From the NCBI RefSeq assembly GCF_010894455.1, contig NZ_JAAIXY010000007.1:124001-188000 (forward strand): DNA of 64,000 nucleotides, written 5' to 3'. Origin of the DNA: Myxococcus eversor (GTDB taxonomy: Bacteria > Myxococcota > Myxococcia > Myxococcales > Myxococcaceae). Every line of letters starts with the position of its first letter. Position 1 is the stretch's first letter. The notes below the pieces were generated by a model. The model was not told the origin of the DNA and did no database searches. It was given only the letters and a program-made list of their open reading frames with translations. Positions 26,447-34,930 of the stretch are shown in pieces. A program made the translations under genes and the position numbers.

Positions 26447-27937
26447 ATGAGCTTCCGTGCCTTGGCGATGTGCTGGCTGTTCTGGGCCACCTGCGTGGGC
26501 TGCGCGCATGGGCCCCGCACCGTGGAGTCCGAGACGCCGAAGTTCGAGCACGTCTTCCAGAAGCCCCTGGAAGAAGCACTGGCCGTCACCCGGCAGCTGT
26601 TCACCGCTCGAGGATACGCCATCGAGGAGACGACGGATCCGACCCAGTTCCTCACGAAGTGGAAGACCCACGACAGGGGCGACACGGGGAACGACCGCTA
26701 CGTGCGCTTCGTGGTGACGGGCATCTCCGTGGGCCCACGGCAATCCGTCGTCCGCATCTTCCGGATGACCTTCAACGCGATGGGCAACGACGTCAACCAG
26801 GTCGATAACTGGTGGAGAATCGAATACATCTATTATGTCCTCCACGACGTGAGCCCCTTCAACGACCAGGGGCCACCGCTCCGAATGGCGCGCGGCGAAC
26901 GCATCGAGTTGCGCACGCTGACGAACGGCACGCGCGACCTGGACCTCGAGCGGGAGTTGACGCTGCGACTGGAGTCGACCCCCTCGTTGGAGGTGGTGAG
27001 CGGCAACGTGCGAGAGGAGCCGCGCCCCAAGGCCGTGCGCGACTCGGACTTCTACCTCACGCGGTGGAAAGACGAGGCGTCCGAAGCAGGCCCCTGCGGC
27101 GAAGCCATGCGCGGGCTCCCGGAAGTACTGGACCTTGGACTGACGCTGCTGGTGGGCGAACAACTCGGCTCGCGTGAAGCTCCCGCGGTGGTGGGCGAGT
27201 TGGTGTGCCAGGTCGCCGAGGCGGGGCTACCCGTGGCACTGGGGTTGTCCATTCCCCGCACCGAGCAGGAACGGGTGGACCGCTACCTCGCGAGCGCGGG
27301 CGCTCCTTCCGACCAGGATGCGCTCCTGGAAGGGCGCTTCTGGCAACGGCCCTACCAGGATGGCCGCAGCAGCCGCGCCATCCTGGACCTCATCGACCGT
27401 GTCCGCGCCATGCGCATGGCCGGGCTGAGCGTGACGCTCCTGGCGTATGACACCGACCTGGCTGGCGGAAGCAAACGCGATGGTCTGCAGGCCGCTTTCT
27501 GGAACCAGCGCCGCGAGGCACAACGGGCCGAAGTCCAGGTCATCCTCGCCGGCAACACGCATACGCGCACCATCGCCGGCACTCCCTGGGACCAGGACTT
27601 CACGCCCATGGCGCATCTCTTGAAGTCCCGACACCTCGTCGTGCTGGAGATGAGCTACGCCCAGGGAACGCGCTGGGGCTGCGACCTGGATCGCGAGGGG
27701 AAGCTCCAGTGCGGGCTCATCGGCTCGACGCCCTCGGGCCGGGTGGCGGCACTCCCCGGCCTGTCGCCGTCCATCACGTCCTTCGAATCGCCGACGTCCG
27801 AAGGCGTCCACGGCATGATCTACGTCGGAGCGCTGACACCTTCCCTCCCCGCCATCTCCAAGCAGCAGGAGGCGCCTCTCCCCATTCGCCCCCCGCTGCC
27901 GCCACGCCGGGATGGAGAAAAACCTCCCATGTTCTAG
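26447..27937 (+). CDS. Lipoprotein with C-terminal Tiki/ChaN-like domain
   Basis: A 496-residue protein with a signal sequence ending in WATCVGC (lipobox VGC). Residues ~25-190 form a domain with KPLEEALAVTRQLFTARGYAIEE resembling BamC-like helix-grip repeats. Residues ~205-465 match the Tiki/EreA/ChaN superfamily in order: LGLSIPRTEQERVDRYL, FWQRPYQDGRSSRAILDLI, VTLLAYD, and VILAGNTHTRTIAG. Members bind haem or act as metalloproteases and use a GExHG motif; here that place reads GEQLGSREAP, with Leu instead of His, so activity is doubtful. GGAGG precedes ATG 26447. It follows the zinc operon. Confidence 0.65.
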   Translation: MSFRALAMCWLFWATCVGCAHGPRTVESETPKFEHVFQKPLEEALAVTRQLFTARGYAIEETTDPTQFLTKWKTHDRGDTGNDRYVRFVVTGISVGPRQSVVRIFRMTFNAMGNDVNQVDNWWRIEYIYYVLHDVSPFNDQGPPLRMARGERIELRTLTNGTRDLDLERELTLRLESTPSLEVVSGNVREEPRPKAVRDSDFYLTRWKDEASEAGPCGEAMRGLPEVLDLGLTLLVGEQLGSREAPAVVGELVCQVAEAGLPVALGLSIPRTEQERVDRYLASAGAPSDQDALLEGRFWQRPYQDGRSSRAILDLIDRVRAMRMAGLSVTLLAYDTDLAGGSKRDGLQAAFWNQRREAQRAEVQVILAGNTHTRTIAGTPWDQDFTPMAHLLKSRHLVVLEMSYAQGTRWGCDLDREGKLQCGLIGSTPSGRVAALPGLSPSITSFESPTSEGVHGMIYVGALTPSLPAISKQQEAPLPIRPPLPPRRDGEKPPMF

Positions 27938-27940
27938 GCG

Positions 27941-28489
27941 TCAGCGGACCGCGGCGGAGACCTTCTTGAACTCGGGCGTGCCTGCGCGCCCGAGCAAATC
28001 GAACAGCGCGGCCTCCACCGTGGCCACCGTCGCCCCCGCATCGCGGCACAGGTCCAACCCCACCCGCCGGTCCTCCGTCGAACGCGACATCACCGCGTCC
28101 GCCAGCAAAACCGGCGTGTAGCCCCGCTCCGCCAGGTCGCGCACCGTCTGGAAGACACAGATGTGCGTCTCCATGCCGGCCAGCAACACCTGCTTGCGAG
28201 TCCCCAGCAGCGCGAGCACGTCCGGCACGGCGGCGCTGAACTCCAGCTTCTCCACCGCCTTGAAGCTCCCCAGCTTCAGCCGCAGCAGCGAGTGCGTGGG
28301 CCCCAGGCCCTGGGGATACTGCTCGGTGATGATGACGGGGAGGCCGAGCGCCCGGGCGCCTTCGACGGCGGCGCTGGTGCGCGCGAGCATCCTGTCCAAC
28401 GCGTCGCGGTCCATGGCCGCGCACAGGCGCTCCTGGATGTCCACGACGAGCAACGCGGCCTGGTCCTGCGTGAGACGGAAGGTGGGCAT
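27941..28489 (-). CDS. Isochorismatase-like cysteine hydrolase
   Basis: A 182-residue hydrolase of the isochorismatase/nicotinamidase fold. Asp17 (LLVVDIQERL), a Lys in AVEKLEFSA and Cys111 (GMETHICVFQT) form the catalytic triad. The group closest in layout is the YcaC-like set of unknown substrate, because nicotinamidase metal ligands are absent. GAGGAGAGG precedes the ATG at 28489. It converges with the Tiki-like lipoprotein gene, leaving only 3 nt. Confidence 0.88.
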   Translation of the reverse strand: MPTFRLTQDQAALLVVDIQERLCAAMDRDALDRMLARTSAAVEGARALGLPVIITEQYPQGLGPTHSLLRLKLGSFKAVEKLEFSAAVPDVLALLGTRKQVLLAGMETHICVFQTVRDLAERGYTPVLLADAVMSRSTEDRRVGLDLCRDAGATVATVEAALFDLLGRAGTPEFKKVSAAVR

Positions 28490-28566
28490 GCCCCCTCTCC
28501 TCGCGCGAACGACTCCGGCCCGTCAAGCGGTGGGCGCATCGGACGCCCCAGGCCCGACGCTTCCGC

Positions 28567-28977
28567 TCAGTGGACTTCGGGCGGGCAACACTCGCGGCAC
28601 AGGGCCCGGTTGCGCCCGTGTGCCACCGCCATCAACAGCCCGCCCCCCAGATTGAGCCCCAGCTCCCAGCCCTCGCCCTCCGGCACCAGGAACGCCCCCG
28701 ATGCCAGCATCGTCAGTCCGCTGACGGCGAGCACCGGCACCACCCGGCGACGGTGCAGTCTCCATCCCGGAATGAAGGCCGCGAGCGCTCCCATCAGGGC
28801 CAGCGCCAGCAACCCCTGATGCGTCTGTTCCCCGCTCAGCCACCGCGCCGCCGCGGCGGGCAGGAGCCCAAGCACGGCGGGAAGCACCACGCAGTGGACG
28901 ACACACAGCGCGGAGAGCAACTGCCCCACCCCATCCCAACGCGAGGGCGCGGCGAGACTTCGTTCCAAAGAACTCAA
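28567..28977 (-). CDS. MerC-domain membrane protein
   Basis: A 136-residue MerC-family protein with about four hydrophobic segments. The first holds the family's metal-binding Cys-His pair (LLSALCVVHCVVLPAVLG), and the tail ends in CRECCPPEVH, three more Cys plus His. MerC proteins move Hg(II) and, in chromosomal zinc loci, probably other soft metals across the inner membrane. No merA, merT or merP is nearby. The start is TTG at 28977 overlapping the TGA of the preceding TPR gene (TTGA), with GGAGAAGG upstream. Confidence 0.85.
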   Translation of the reverse strand: MSSLERSLAAPSRWDGVGQLLSALCVVHCVVLPAVLGLLPAAAARWLSGEQTHQGLLALALMGALAAFIPGWRLHRRRVVPVLAVSGLTMLASGAFLVPEGEGWELGLNLGGGLLMAVAHGRNRALCRECCPPEVH

Positions 28978-30698
28978 CAGGACACCTTCTCCAGGGGACG
29001 GAAGTCAGGAGGCACCGGGAGCGGCGCCTCGGACGTGTGGACCAGGCGCAGGACACGGCCCCGTCCGTCGATGTACGTCCTCGCGCGCCGCAGCTCCGGC
29101 AGGTGCGAGTCCGCGTCACGCCATCGGTCGAGGAACGCGTTGAAGTCCTGCACCGCCAGCACGCGCTCTCCCAGCGCCGCGCGCGCTTCGGCCAGCAGCA
29201 GCCGGAAGTGGCCACAACCAGGGCGCTCCTCGACGAGGGCCCGGGCCAGCTCCAACGCCTTCTCCTCGCGCTCACCCCGCATGCGGGCACGAGCCAGCGT
29301 CTCCCGCGCGGGCCGGGAGAACGACGCCGGGCCCGACGCGCGAAGCCGGCGCTCCATGCGCCACGCCCGAATCAACGTGGCCTCCGCGCGACCGCCATCT
29401 CCACGACGCGACTCCAGCGCGCCGCGCAACTCGCTCTCCGCGACCTCCAGCACCCGGGAGACATCGCGCGGGCACAGGGCGCGGTTCTCGGAGCGACGCA
29501 CCTCGGACAACACGGGCTGCAGCAGCTCGAGCGATGCGCACGCGCGCTCCGCGTCCGGCAGTCGCCCCGCGTCCAGCGCGTTGATGCCCCGCGTGTACAA
29601 CCGGACCCCGTCGCGCAGCGACTGCTCGGCGACGGTCAGCTCGCCGGCGAGCTCCAGCGACACGTCCGCCGCCGCACGGCAGAACCCGAAGCGCAGGTGC
29701 GTGGACACCAGCGTGGTCGCCGCGAAGAGCACGGCCTGGGCCTCGCCGCCCGCGGACTCCACGCGCTGACGCAGCCGCCGCGCCCACGTCTGCGCGTCGC
29801 TGTACTGCCCCGCCTCCGCGCAACCCTGGCTCAAGAGCCGCATGGCCAGCTCCGCGCAGGGCGCGAAGACGGTGGGCAGCGACTCGGCCGCGAGGTACGC
29901 GTCGTCCGCTTCCACCGCGGCCTCCAGCACACGGTAGGCCGCATCCGTCTCGCCCAGCCGGCCCAGCAGACGCCCCGACACCAGCAGCGCGAAGCTGGCT
30001 CCAGGCGCGAGCTTCGGGAGCCGCAGCGCGCTCTCCCTCGCCGCCTCGGGCCGGAGGCTCGGGAGCATGGTGCACACCCACGCGAAGTGGACACCCGCGT
30101 GGTCCGGATGCGTGCGCAACAACTCCCTCAGCAGCGCCTGCGCGTAGGGCTGTCCCTGTCCGGGGCGACCGTCCGGCTCGTACCCGTCCGCGAGGAAACC
30201 GGCCAGCAACAGCCTTGCCTCCGCGTCCTCGGGGTAGCGGTCGACCAGCCCCTCCATCTCCCTCACGAAGGCATGGCGCCCGTTGGAAGGCCCCTTCTCC
30301 GCGAGCAGGCTGGCCGCGACGATGTAGCGCTGCTCCACGTCGGGCAGGCCCGCGCTCAGCGCGAGCGCGCGCGTCATCGCCTCCGCCCGAGCCTTGGCGA
30401 AGCGCGCTCCAGGCCCTCGCGTCAGCGCCAGGCCCCACCACGCCATGGCCAGCTCCGGGTCCAACCGGGCAGCCTCCGCGAAGGAGCGACGCGCCTCCGG
30501 CCCCCAGCCCAGATGCAGCAGGCTCAAGCCCTGGTCGAACCAGGCCTGGGCCTGCGGCACCCGCGTGCTCACCTTCAGGTGAGATGTACCCAGCCCCTCA
30601 CGGAGCAAGGGACGAGGAAGCGCCTCGTCCTCGACGTCCTCCCATGCGGCCTGGACGTAGACGGATGGCTCATCGTTGCGCAGCAGTCGCGACAGCAT
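28974..30698 (-). CDS. TPR-repeat protein
   Basis: A 574-residue helical-repeat protein without signal peptide. The first repeats are visible as AWFDQGLSLLHLGWGPEARR and SFAEAARLDPELAMAWWGLA, and similar units run to the C-terminus, as in multi-TPR proteins that count or scaffold partners. GGGAGG precedes ATG 30698. It overlaps the previous gene by 29 nt and the MerC gene by 4 nt, so the three form an operon. The N-terminal phrase AQAWFDQGLSLLHLGW occurs in TPR proteins found near metal-handling genes in other bacteria, but no specific function can be given. Confidence 0.85.
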   Translation of the reverse strand: MLSRLLRNDEPSVYVQAAWEDVEDEALPRPLLREGLGTSHLKVSTRVPQAQAWFDQGLSLLHLGWGPEARRSFAEAARLDPELAMAWWGLALTRGPGARFAKARAEAMTRALALSAGLPDVEQRYIVAASLLAEKGPSNGRHAFVREMEGLVDRYPEDAEARLLLAGFLADGYEPDGRPGQGQPYAQALLRELLRTHPDHAGVHFAWVCTMLPSLRPEAARESALRLPKLAPGASFALLVSGRLLGRLGETDAAYRVLEAAVEADDAYLAAESLPTVFAPCAELAMRLLSQGCAEAGQYSDAQTWARRLRQRVESAGGEAQAVLFAATTLVSTHLRFGFCRAAADVSLELAGELTVAEQSLRDGVRLYTRGINALDAGRLPDAERACASLELLQPVLSEVRRSENRALCPRDVSRVLEVAESELRGALESRRGDGGRAEATLIRAWRMERRLRASGPASFSRPARETLARARMRGEREEKALELARALVEERPGCGHFRLLLAEARAALGERVLAVQDFNAFLDRWRDADSHLPELRRARTYIDGRGRVLRLVHTSEAPLPVPPDFRPLEKVSC

Positions 30699-31311
30699 GA
30701 TGTCCTCCCAGTGCCTCGGAACCCGAGGCGCCACAGCCGTTGAAACCCAAATCCAGAGAGCGGATGCGCGTGCCGAGCCGCCACCACGCGGCGGCCAGCG
30801 TCTCCGGTGGAACAGGAGGCGCCTTGCGCCGAGCCGCCACGCAGGCGCGCCTCCACTCGAGCCCTACTTCCCGGGCCACCCAGTCCTCGTGCCCGGCGAA
30901 CCACTCGGCGAGCCCCGTCAGGCTCCGACGGACCTCGCGCCGCTCCTCCACACTGGCGGGAGCCCGCCACGTGCCCAGCTCACAGGCCCGATATGCGGGG
31001 CCCTCCGGAGCACGCTCCAACCAGCGAGGGGTGAAGCCGTCTCGTGGGACGAAGACGGCCTGACCGCACTCGCACAACGCGCCGAAGCCCCACAGCGACA
31101 GCCGACCTCCGTCCGGCAACGCGACGCAGTACGCGCTTTGACCTTCCACCCCCTCGGGCCGCGCGTGGCGGACCAGGCCGCGACGCATGAGGAGGTTGCC
31201 CTCCGGGCAGCGCACGTCCTGCCCGAGGCACCACATGGAGACGTCGAACAAACGGTCCGCGTCCCGGAGGACGTCTCGAGGAAGAATCGGTGGGGCTTTG
31301 GCGAATGACAC
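30670..31311 (-). CDS. Hypothetical protein, first gene of the MerC/TPR operon
   Basis: A 213-residue soluble protein rich in Arg, Trp and Cys: CLGQDVRCPEGNLL, LCECGQAVFV and YRACELGTW hold Cys that may bind metal. The C-terminal part is helical (SVEERREVRRSLTGLAEWF) with LEWRRACVAARR. No family is recognised. The gene's end overlaps the TPR gene start by 29 nt. Whether the last ten residues are used is not decisive, but the frame is well supported by codon bias. Confidence 0.65.
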   Translation of the reverse strand: MSFAKAPPILPRDVLRDADRLFDVSMWCLGQDVRCPEGNLLMRRGLVRHARPEGVEGQSAYCVALPDGGRLSLWGFGALCECGQAVFVPRDGFTPRWLERAPEGPAYRACELGTWRAPASVEERREVRRSLTGLAEWFAGHEDWVAREVGLEWRRACVAARRKAPPVPPETLAAAWWRLGTRIRSLDLGFNGCGASGSEALGGHHAVATAAQR

Positions 31312-31325
31312 GTGGGCCTCCCGAC

Positions 31326-31706
31326 TCAGCTCGCGGACTTCTTCGCGGGGCCGGCGCGAACGGCCGCGTCACCGAACAGCGCCTTGGGGTCCACCGCGCC
31401 ACTCCCCTTCTTGGTGAGCACCGCGTTGACGGCCCGCACCAGCTTGCCGCGCACGCGACGCGGCAGCGGCAGGTCCGCGAGCGCCGCCTGGAGCTGCTGC
31501 TCGCTCACGCCCCTGCCACTCTTCGGCTTGGCCAGTGACAGCTCCGCGTAGCTCTTGCCCTGCGTGTCCTTGTCGCGCCGCTTGTCGGAGCGCTTGCGCT
31601 TCAAGGCGCGGTCGGTGTCGGCCTGGGCCTCCAACTGGCGCGACAGGCGCAGCAGCGTGTCGGAGGCAATCTGCTTCTCGGTCAGGAACTGCTGAAAGGC
31701 TCCCAT
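31326..31706 (-). CDS. Small basic protein of unknown function
   Basis: A 126-residue protein with a helical N-terminus (FQQFLTEKQIASDTLLRLSRQLEAQ), a very basic stretch (ALKRKRSDKRRDKDTQGK) and a helical C-terminal half ending in AKKSAS. The charge suggests nucleic-acid or membrane binding. GGAGA precedes ATG 31706 at a slightly long distance. It stands 14 nt after the 30670-31311 gene on the same strand, upstream in the transcription order, so it could head that operon. No family recognised. Confidence 0.65.
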   Translation of the reverse strand: MGAFQQFLTEKQIASDTLLRLSRQLEAQADTDRALKRKRSDKRRDKDTQGKSYAELSLAKPKSGRGVSEQQLQAALADLPLPRRVRGKLVRAVNAVLTKKGSGAVDPKALFGDAAVRAGPAKKSAS

Positions 31707-31742
31707 GTTCTTCGTCTCCAGGAGGGGCCGGCGCCAGGGCCG

Positions 31743-31783
31743 ACCCCGGATTCGGGGTGAAGCGCCGGGGCAACGCGCCCCGG
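31743..31783 (-). terminator. Tandem hairpins after the His-tailed lipoprotein gene
   Basis: CCGGGGC/GCCCCGG (31765-31771, 31777-31783) and ACCCCG/CGGGGT (31743-31748, 31753-31758) form two adjacent perfect hairpins just past the stop at 31792. No T tract. Confidence 0.5.
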
Positions 31784-31791
31784 GCTCGCGG

Positions 31792-32286
31792 CTAGTGCTC
31801 GTGGCCCTCGTGCGACGCCTCCTCGATGACGAGGTTGACGGACGCCGCCGACGTGGGACCGAAGGTGAGGGTGTGCGTGCCGACCGTCAGCGGGACGATG
31901 TGCCGCCCCTTGATTTCGGTGCAGGTCTCGGAGCTCTTGGTGCTCTCCTCGATCTCCACCGCCGCGCCGCTGCTGTCGGTGATGGACACGGGGACGTCCG
32001 CGCTGGTGAAGAAGACGTAGTCCGTGGCCTCCGACGCGGCGAACGACACCGAGCCAGAGCGGCCGCCCGTGCCGTCCACCAGCGTGATGTCGTAGCGGCG
32101 GTGGTTGTTGGCCACCGTCGGAGGCGTGCCCGTGAGGGTGGCGAGGACGGCGACGGCCGGGCCCTCGCGCAGGTGCTCGCACCCCTCGACGTCGACATTC
32201 TCCTCGGGCGCCTCGTCATCATCGCCGCAGGCGGCGGACAGGAGCGCGGTGGACATCAGGAGGGCGGCCAGAAGCTTCTTGTTCAT
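31792..32286 (-). CDS. Lipoprotein with His-rich C-terminus
   Basis: A 164-residue lipoprotein. MNKKLLAALLMSTALLSAAC provides a lipobox (SAAC), followed by an acidic stretch (GDDDEAPEENVDVEG) and a beta-sandwich-like body (YDITLVDGTGGRSGSVSFAA, LTVGTHTLTFGP). The last residues, EASHEGHEH, hold three His and could bind metal. Two Cys in the body may form a disulfide. GGAG precedes ATG 32286. The gene lies among other metal-linked genes. No family recognised. Confidence 0.75.
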   Translation of the reverse strand: MNKKLLAALLMSTALLSAACGDDDEAPEENVDVEGCEHLREGPAVAVLATLTGTPPTVANNHRRYDITLVDGTGGRSGSVSFAASEATDYVFFTSADVPVSITDSSGAAVEIEESTKSSETCTEIKGRHIVPLTVGTHTLTFGPTSAASVNLVIEEASHEGHEH

Positions 32287-32586
32287 GTGTGTAGCTCCAC
32301 GTGGATGGACATCAGGTCCCCAGCCACCAACGCCGCCACGAACCCCGCCCAGGGAGGCGGAGCCAGAACGGACACCGGGGGCGGGGTGGGAATCGCGCGG
32401 AACGCGCGCGACACGGGGGGCGAGAGCGTGCACGCAGGGGAAACGAGCCATCCGGCGGCGCGTCGCGCGGTGGCTGGCGCACGGCTCCATTTTCGCGGAA
32501 CCGGACGTCAGTCAGAGGCCACGGACCGCGGCCTACTCACGGCATGACTGTGCCGGGAGCGACGGACGCGTACCCTGGGTGGTGTC
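32287..32586. other. Non-coding stretch upstream of the His-tailed lipoprotein
   Basis: About 300 bases between two minus-strand genes. I see no coding region with convincing codon bias and no clear promoter. It should contain the lipoprotein promoter. Confidence 0.4.
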
Positions 32587-33021
32587 TCAGGCGCGAGGCG
32601 GAGAGGCCTTGGGGGCCAGGTGCAACCGGGCGACAGGCTCCGCTTGGAAGCGGAACACCGCCAGCGCCGGCGAGGAACGGGTGGGCACGCGCGCAAGGAC
32701 AGACGTGCCCTCCACCGGAGGCGGGGCCTCTCGGCGGATCAACATGTGAAGACAATGCGCCTCGGCGCCATGACTCGCGGGCGCATCCTCACGGGACGCC
32801 AGCCGCACGTCGTCGAAGGACTCCTCCACGACGGGCGCCAGGTGCGAGCCACCCTCCTCCACGTGGACCACCTCTCCGTGCTCCAAGCACGTCGCGTGCT
32901 GGACCAGGGCGAAGTGCAGCACGTTCCCCATGTACGCCAGCGCACACACGGCCACGAGCGGCAGCGCCAGCAGGCGAGACCGGGCGAGACACGAAGACGT
33001 TGGAGGGAGGGAGCGGCTCAC
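32587..33021 (-). CDS. Small membrane-anchored His/Cys protein, similar in plan to the zinc-operon protein
   Basis: A 144-residue protein with one hydrophobic helix (LLALPLVAVCALAYMGNVL) followed by His36, His42, Cys45, His48 and His53 (LHFALVQHATCLEHGEVVH). A second cluster, HGAEAHCLHML, follows about 45 residues later, and the tail is Pro/Arg-rich. The order helix, LH-x(8,9)-C-x-E-H, then a second Cys/His cluster matches the protein at 21007-21432. The start is GTG at 33021 with a weak ribosome-binding site. Probably a periplasmic metal-binding protein; function unproven. Confidence 0.62.
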   Translation of the reverse strand: MSRSLPPTSSCLARSRLLALPLVAVCALAYMGNVLHFALVQHATCLEHGEVVHVEEGGSHLAPVVEESFDDVRLASREDAPASHGAEAHCLHMLIRREAPPPVEGTSVLARVPTRSSPALAVFRFQAEPVARLHLAPKASPPRA

Positions 33022-33361
33022 GGGGGAGGGATTTCCAGCGGTAAACGCAATGCGGTTGTAAGCCAGACGGAGCGCGCGTGCAAGTCACATGGAATGACAC
33101 ACATGCCAGCGCACGCGGCGCGGTGGGACGATGTCAGGCCATGGGCGGACCAGGTGAGCGCACGCCTCCGGCCGGCACGACGCACCCCAGGCGGACACAC
33201 ACGGCAGGTGTGATGGACGAGGCCTCGGGCGGCCAAGACCTCGAGGAGGCGTGCCCTGGGGCGGGACGTGGGGATTCGCGCGGATGGACGGTGGGGGCCG
33301 CCGGGAATAGGTTCACCGGCTCCCGGGCGAGTCCCGGGCAAGCCGAGGGACAGAAAGACCC
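33022..33361. other. Divergent intergenic region
   Basis: About 340 bases between the His/Cys protein and the ATP-grasp-like gene. I see no convincing gene. It must hold promoters for both directions; none is clear enough to call. Confidence 0.4.
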
Positions 33362-34834
33362 GTGCAAGAGCTCATCGACGTGCTGCGACACCAGGCACGC
33401 CACTTCGCGCCCGAGCTGTCACAGCTCGCCTACAAGCGGGGGTTGGCGGTGACGCAGTTGGATGGCACCACCCGGCCCATCCCCATCACCGCCACGCCCG
33501 TCATCCTGGATGCCGCGGAGATCCGCCGCCGCGCGGAGCTGTCCGCGCGCCTGTCCTCCGCCACGGTGAAGATGGCGCGCGCCACGCTCGACGGACCCGA
33601 CGCACACGAGCTCCTGGGCGCGCTGTCCCCGCTCGAGCGCACGCTCGCGGAGCGCACCTGGCGGCAGTCCGAGCGGCTGGCCACGACGCGCGTCGACTAC
33701 TTCGTGTCGGGCGGCAAGCCCTGGGCGCTGGAAGTCAACGCGACCATTCCGGCCATGCAGGGCTACTCGGACATCGCGGCCCGCTCGTTCATCGAGGTGG
33801 TGGCCCGGCACTTCCGCTACCCGGAGAAGGCGCTGGCCTCGCTGCTGGCCCTCAACGGCAGCAACGCACTGGCGCTGTACCGCGCGCTCCTGGATGGCTA
33901 CGCCGCCGAGCGGCCCGGAAAGTTCCCCGACACGGTGGCCCTGCTGTGCCGCCGCAACGACGCGCAGATCTCCGAGCTGCGCTGGCTGTGCGAGCGCTTC
34001 CGTGAAATGGGCGCCGACGCGGACGTGGTCCATCCGGACGAGGTCTCCGGCGACGACGCCTTCGAGGTGCGCGGCAAGAAGTACGACCTCGTCTACCGCC
34101 ACCTCTTCGTGCGGCGGCTGGAGCAGTCGCCGTCTCCGTGGGTGGAGGACTTCCTCTCCACCGTGCCCGGCAAGAAGGCCGTGTTCCTCAACCCACCCGC
34201 GTCGCAGGTGGAGGCGAAGTCGACGTTCGCCCGGCTCTCACATGCGCTCGCGGAGCCCGCGCTCGCCCAGGCCGCCGGCCTCACCGACGACGAGCTGGAG
34301 GCGGTGCGGACCTCCGTGCCGTGGACGCGGGTCTTCCGCGCTGGGCCCGCCACGGGTCCGGATGGTGGGCGACTGGACGACCTGGTCGCCGAAGTCGCGC
34401 GGACGCCCGCCCGCTTCGTGCTCAAGCGGGCCTGGGACTACGGCGGCAAGGCGGTATTCCTCGGTCGCTCGGAGGGCACGGTGCCCTACTCGGAGCGGGT
34501 GACGGCCGCGTATGGCGAGCTGCTCGCCTGGCCGGAGCTGTGTGCTCGCGCCGCGTCGGACACGACGGGTGGTGGCTTCGTGGTGCAGCAGATTGTCGAC
34601 TCGCCTCCGGAGGACCACCTGCTCTGCGAGCCGAACGGGACGGTGCTTCCCACCTCGTTCTTCGTCGACTACTCGGCATATGCCTCGGTGGGGCTGGCGA
34701 AGCAGCCTGCCTGGGGGGGCGTGTGCCGGGGCTCCATGGCGGAAATCGTGAATATCGTGGGCGGCGGCGGCGTGTTGCCCCTCATCACCACCGAGGTCGC
34801 CTCGAAGCTTTTGCTCGCGTGGAAGGCGATTTAA
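33362..34834 (+). CDS. ATP-grasp-like protein of unknown substrate
   Basis: A 490-residue soluble protein. YFVSGGKPWALEVNATIPAM and a later FVLKRAWDYGGKAVFLG followed by GGGFVVQQIVDSP look like the elements of an ATP-grasp fold, in an order like the glutathionylspermidine-synthase-type or circularly permuted ATP-grasp proteins. Such enzymes make amide bonds via acyl phosphates. The middle region has RRNDAQISELRWLCERFREMG, a Rossmann-like pre-ATP-grasp segment. The start is GTG 33362, with GAGGGA somewhat far upstream. It is followed by a hairpin and the Bax-inhibitor gene. Substrate unknown. Confidence 0.65.
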   Translation: MQELIDVLRHQARHFAPELSQLAYKRGLAVTQLDGTTRPIPITATPVILDAAEIRRRAELSARLSSATVKMARATLDGPDAHELLGALSPLERTLAERTWRQSERLATTRVDYFVSGGKPWALEVNATIPAMQGYSDIAARSFIEVVARHFRYPEKALASLLALNGSNALALYRALLDGYAAERPGKFPDTVALLCRRNDAQISELRWLCERFREMGADADVVHPDEVSGDDAFEVRGKKYDLVYRHLFVRRLEQSPSPWVEDFLSTVPGKKAVFLNPPASQVEAKSTFARLSHALAEPALAQAAGLTDDELEAVRTSVPWTRVFRAGPATGPDGGRLDDLVAEVARTPARFVLKRAWDYGGKAVFLGRSEGTVPYSERVTAAYGELLAWPELCARAASDTTGGGFVVQQIVDSPPEDHLLCEPNGTVLPTSFFVDYSAYASVGLAKQPAWGGVCRGSMAEIVNIVGGGGVLPLITTEVASKLLLAWKAI

Positions 34835-34851
34835 GGGAAGGTTCCAACGGG

Positions 34852-34870
34852 GTCCGGGCACGCCCCGGAC
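34852..34870 (+). terminator. Small GC hairpin after the ATP-grasp-like gene
   Basis: GTCCGGG (34852-34858) and CCCGGAC (34864-34870) form a perfect 7-bp stem with a 5-nt loop, 18 nt after the stop. No T tract, so it is a weak terminator call. Confidence 0.35.
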
Positions 34871-34930
34871 GAAGACGCTATAAGCAGTGCCGCCGCCGGG
34901 CGGGAGCTCCGGCGCGAAAGGATACGATTC

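Noticed and set aside
28490..28566. Possible terminator GGGCG/CGCCC after the MerC gene
   Set aside because: Only 5 bp with no T tract; too weak in DNA of this composition.
20911..33060. Shared AATGCGGT near the zinc operon (about 20915) and upstream of the second His/Cys gene (about 33050)
   Set aside because: An 8-mer shared by two intergenic regions of this size is expected by chance, and the flanks do not agree.
33213..33452. Possible extra small plus-strand gene before the ATP-grasp-like protein
   Set aside because: It overlaps the start of the better-supported gene in another frame and has no ribosome-binding site or recognisable product.
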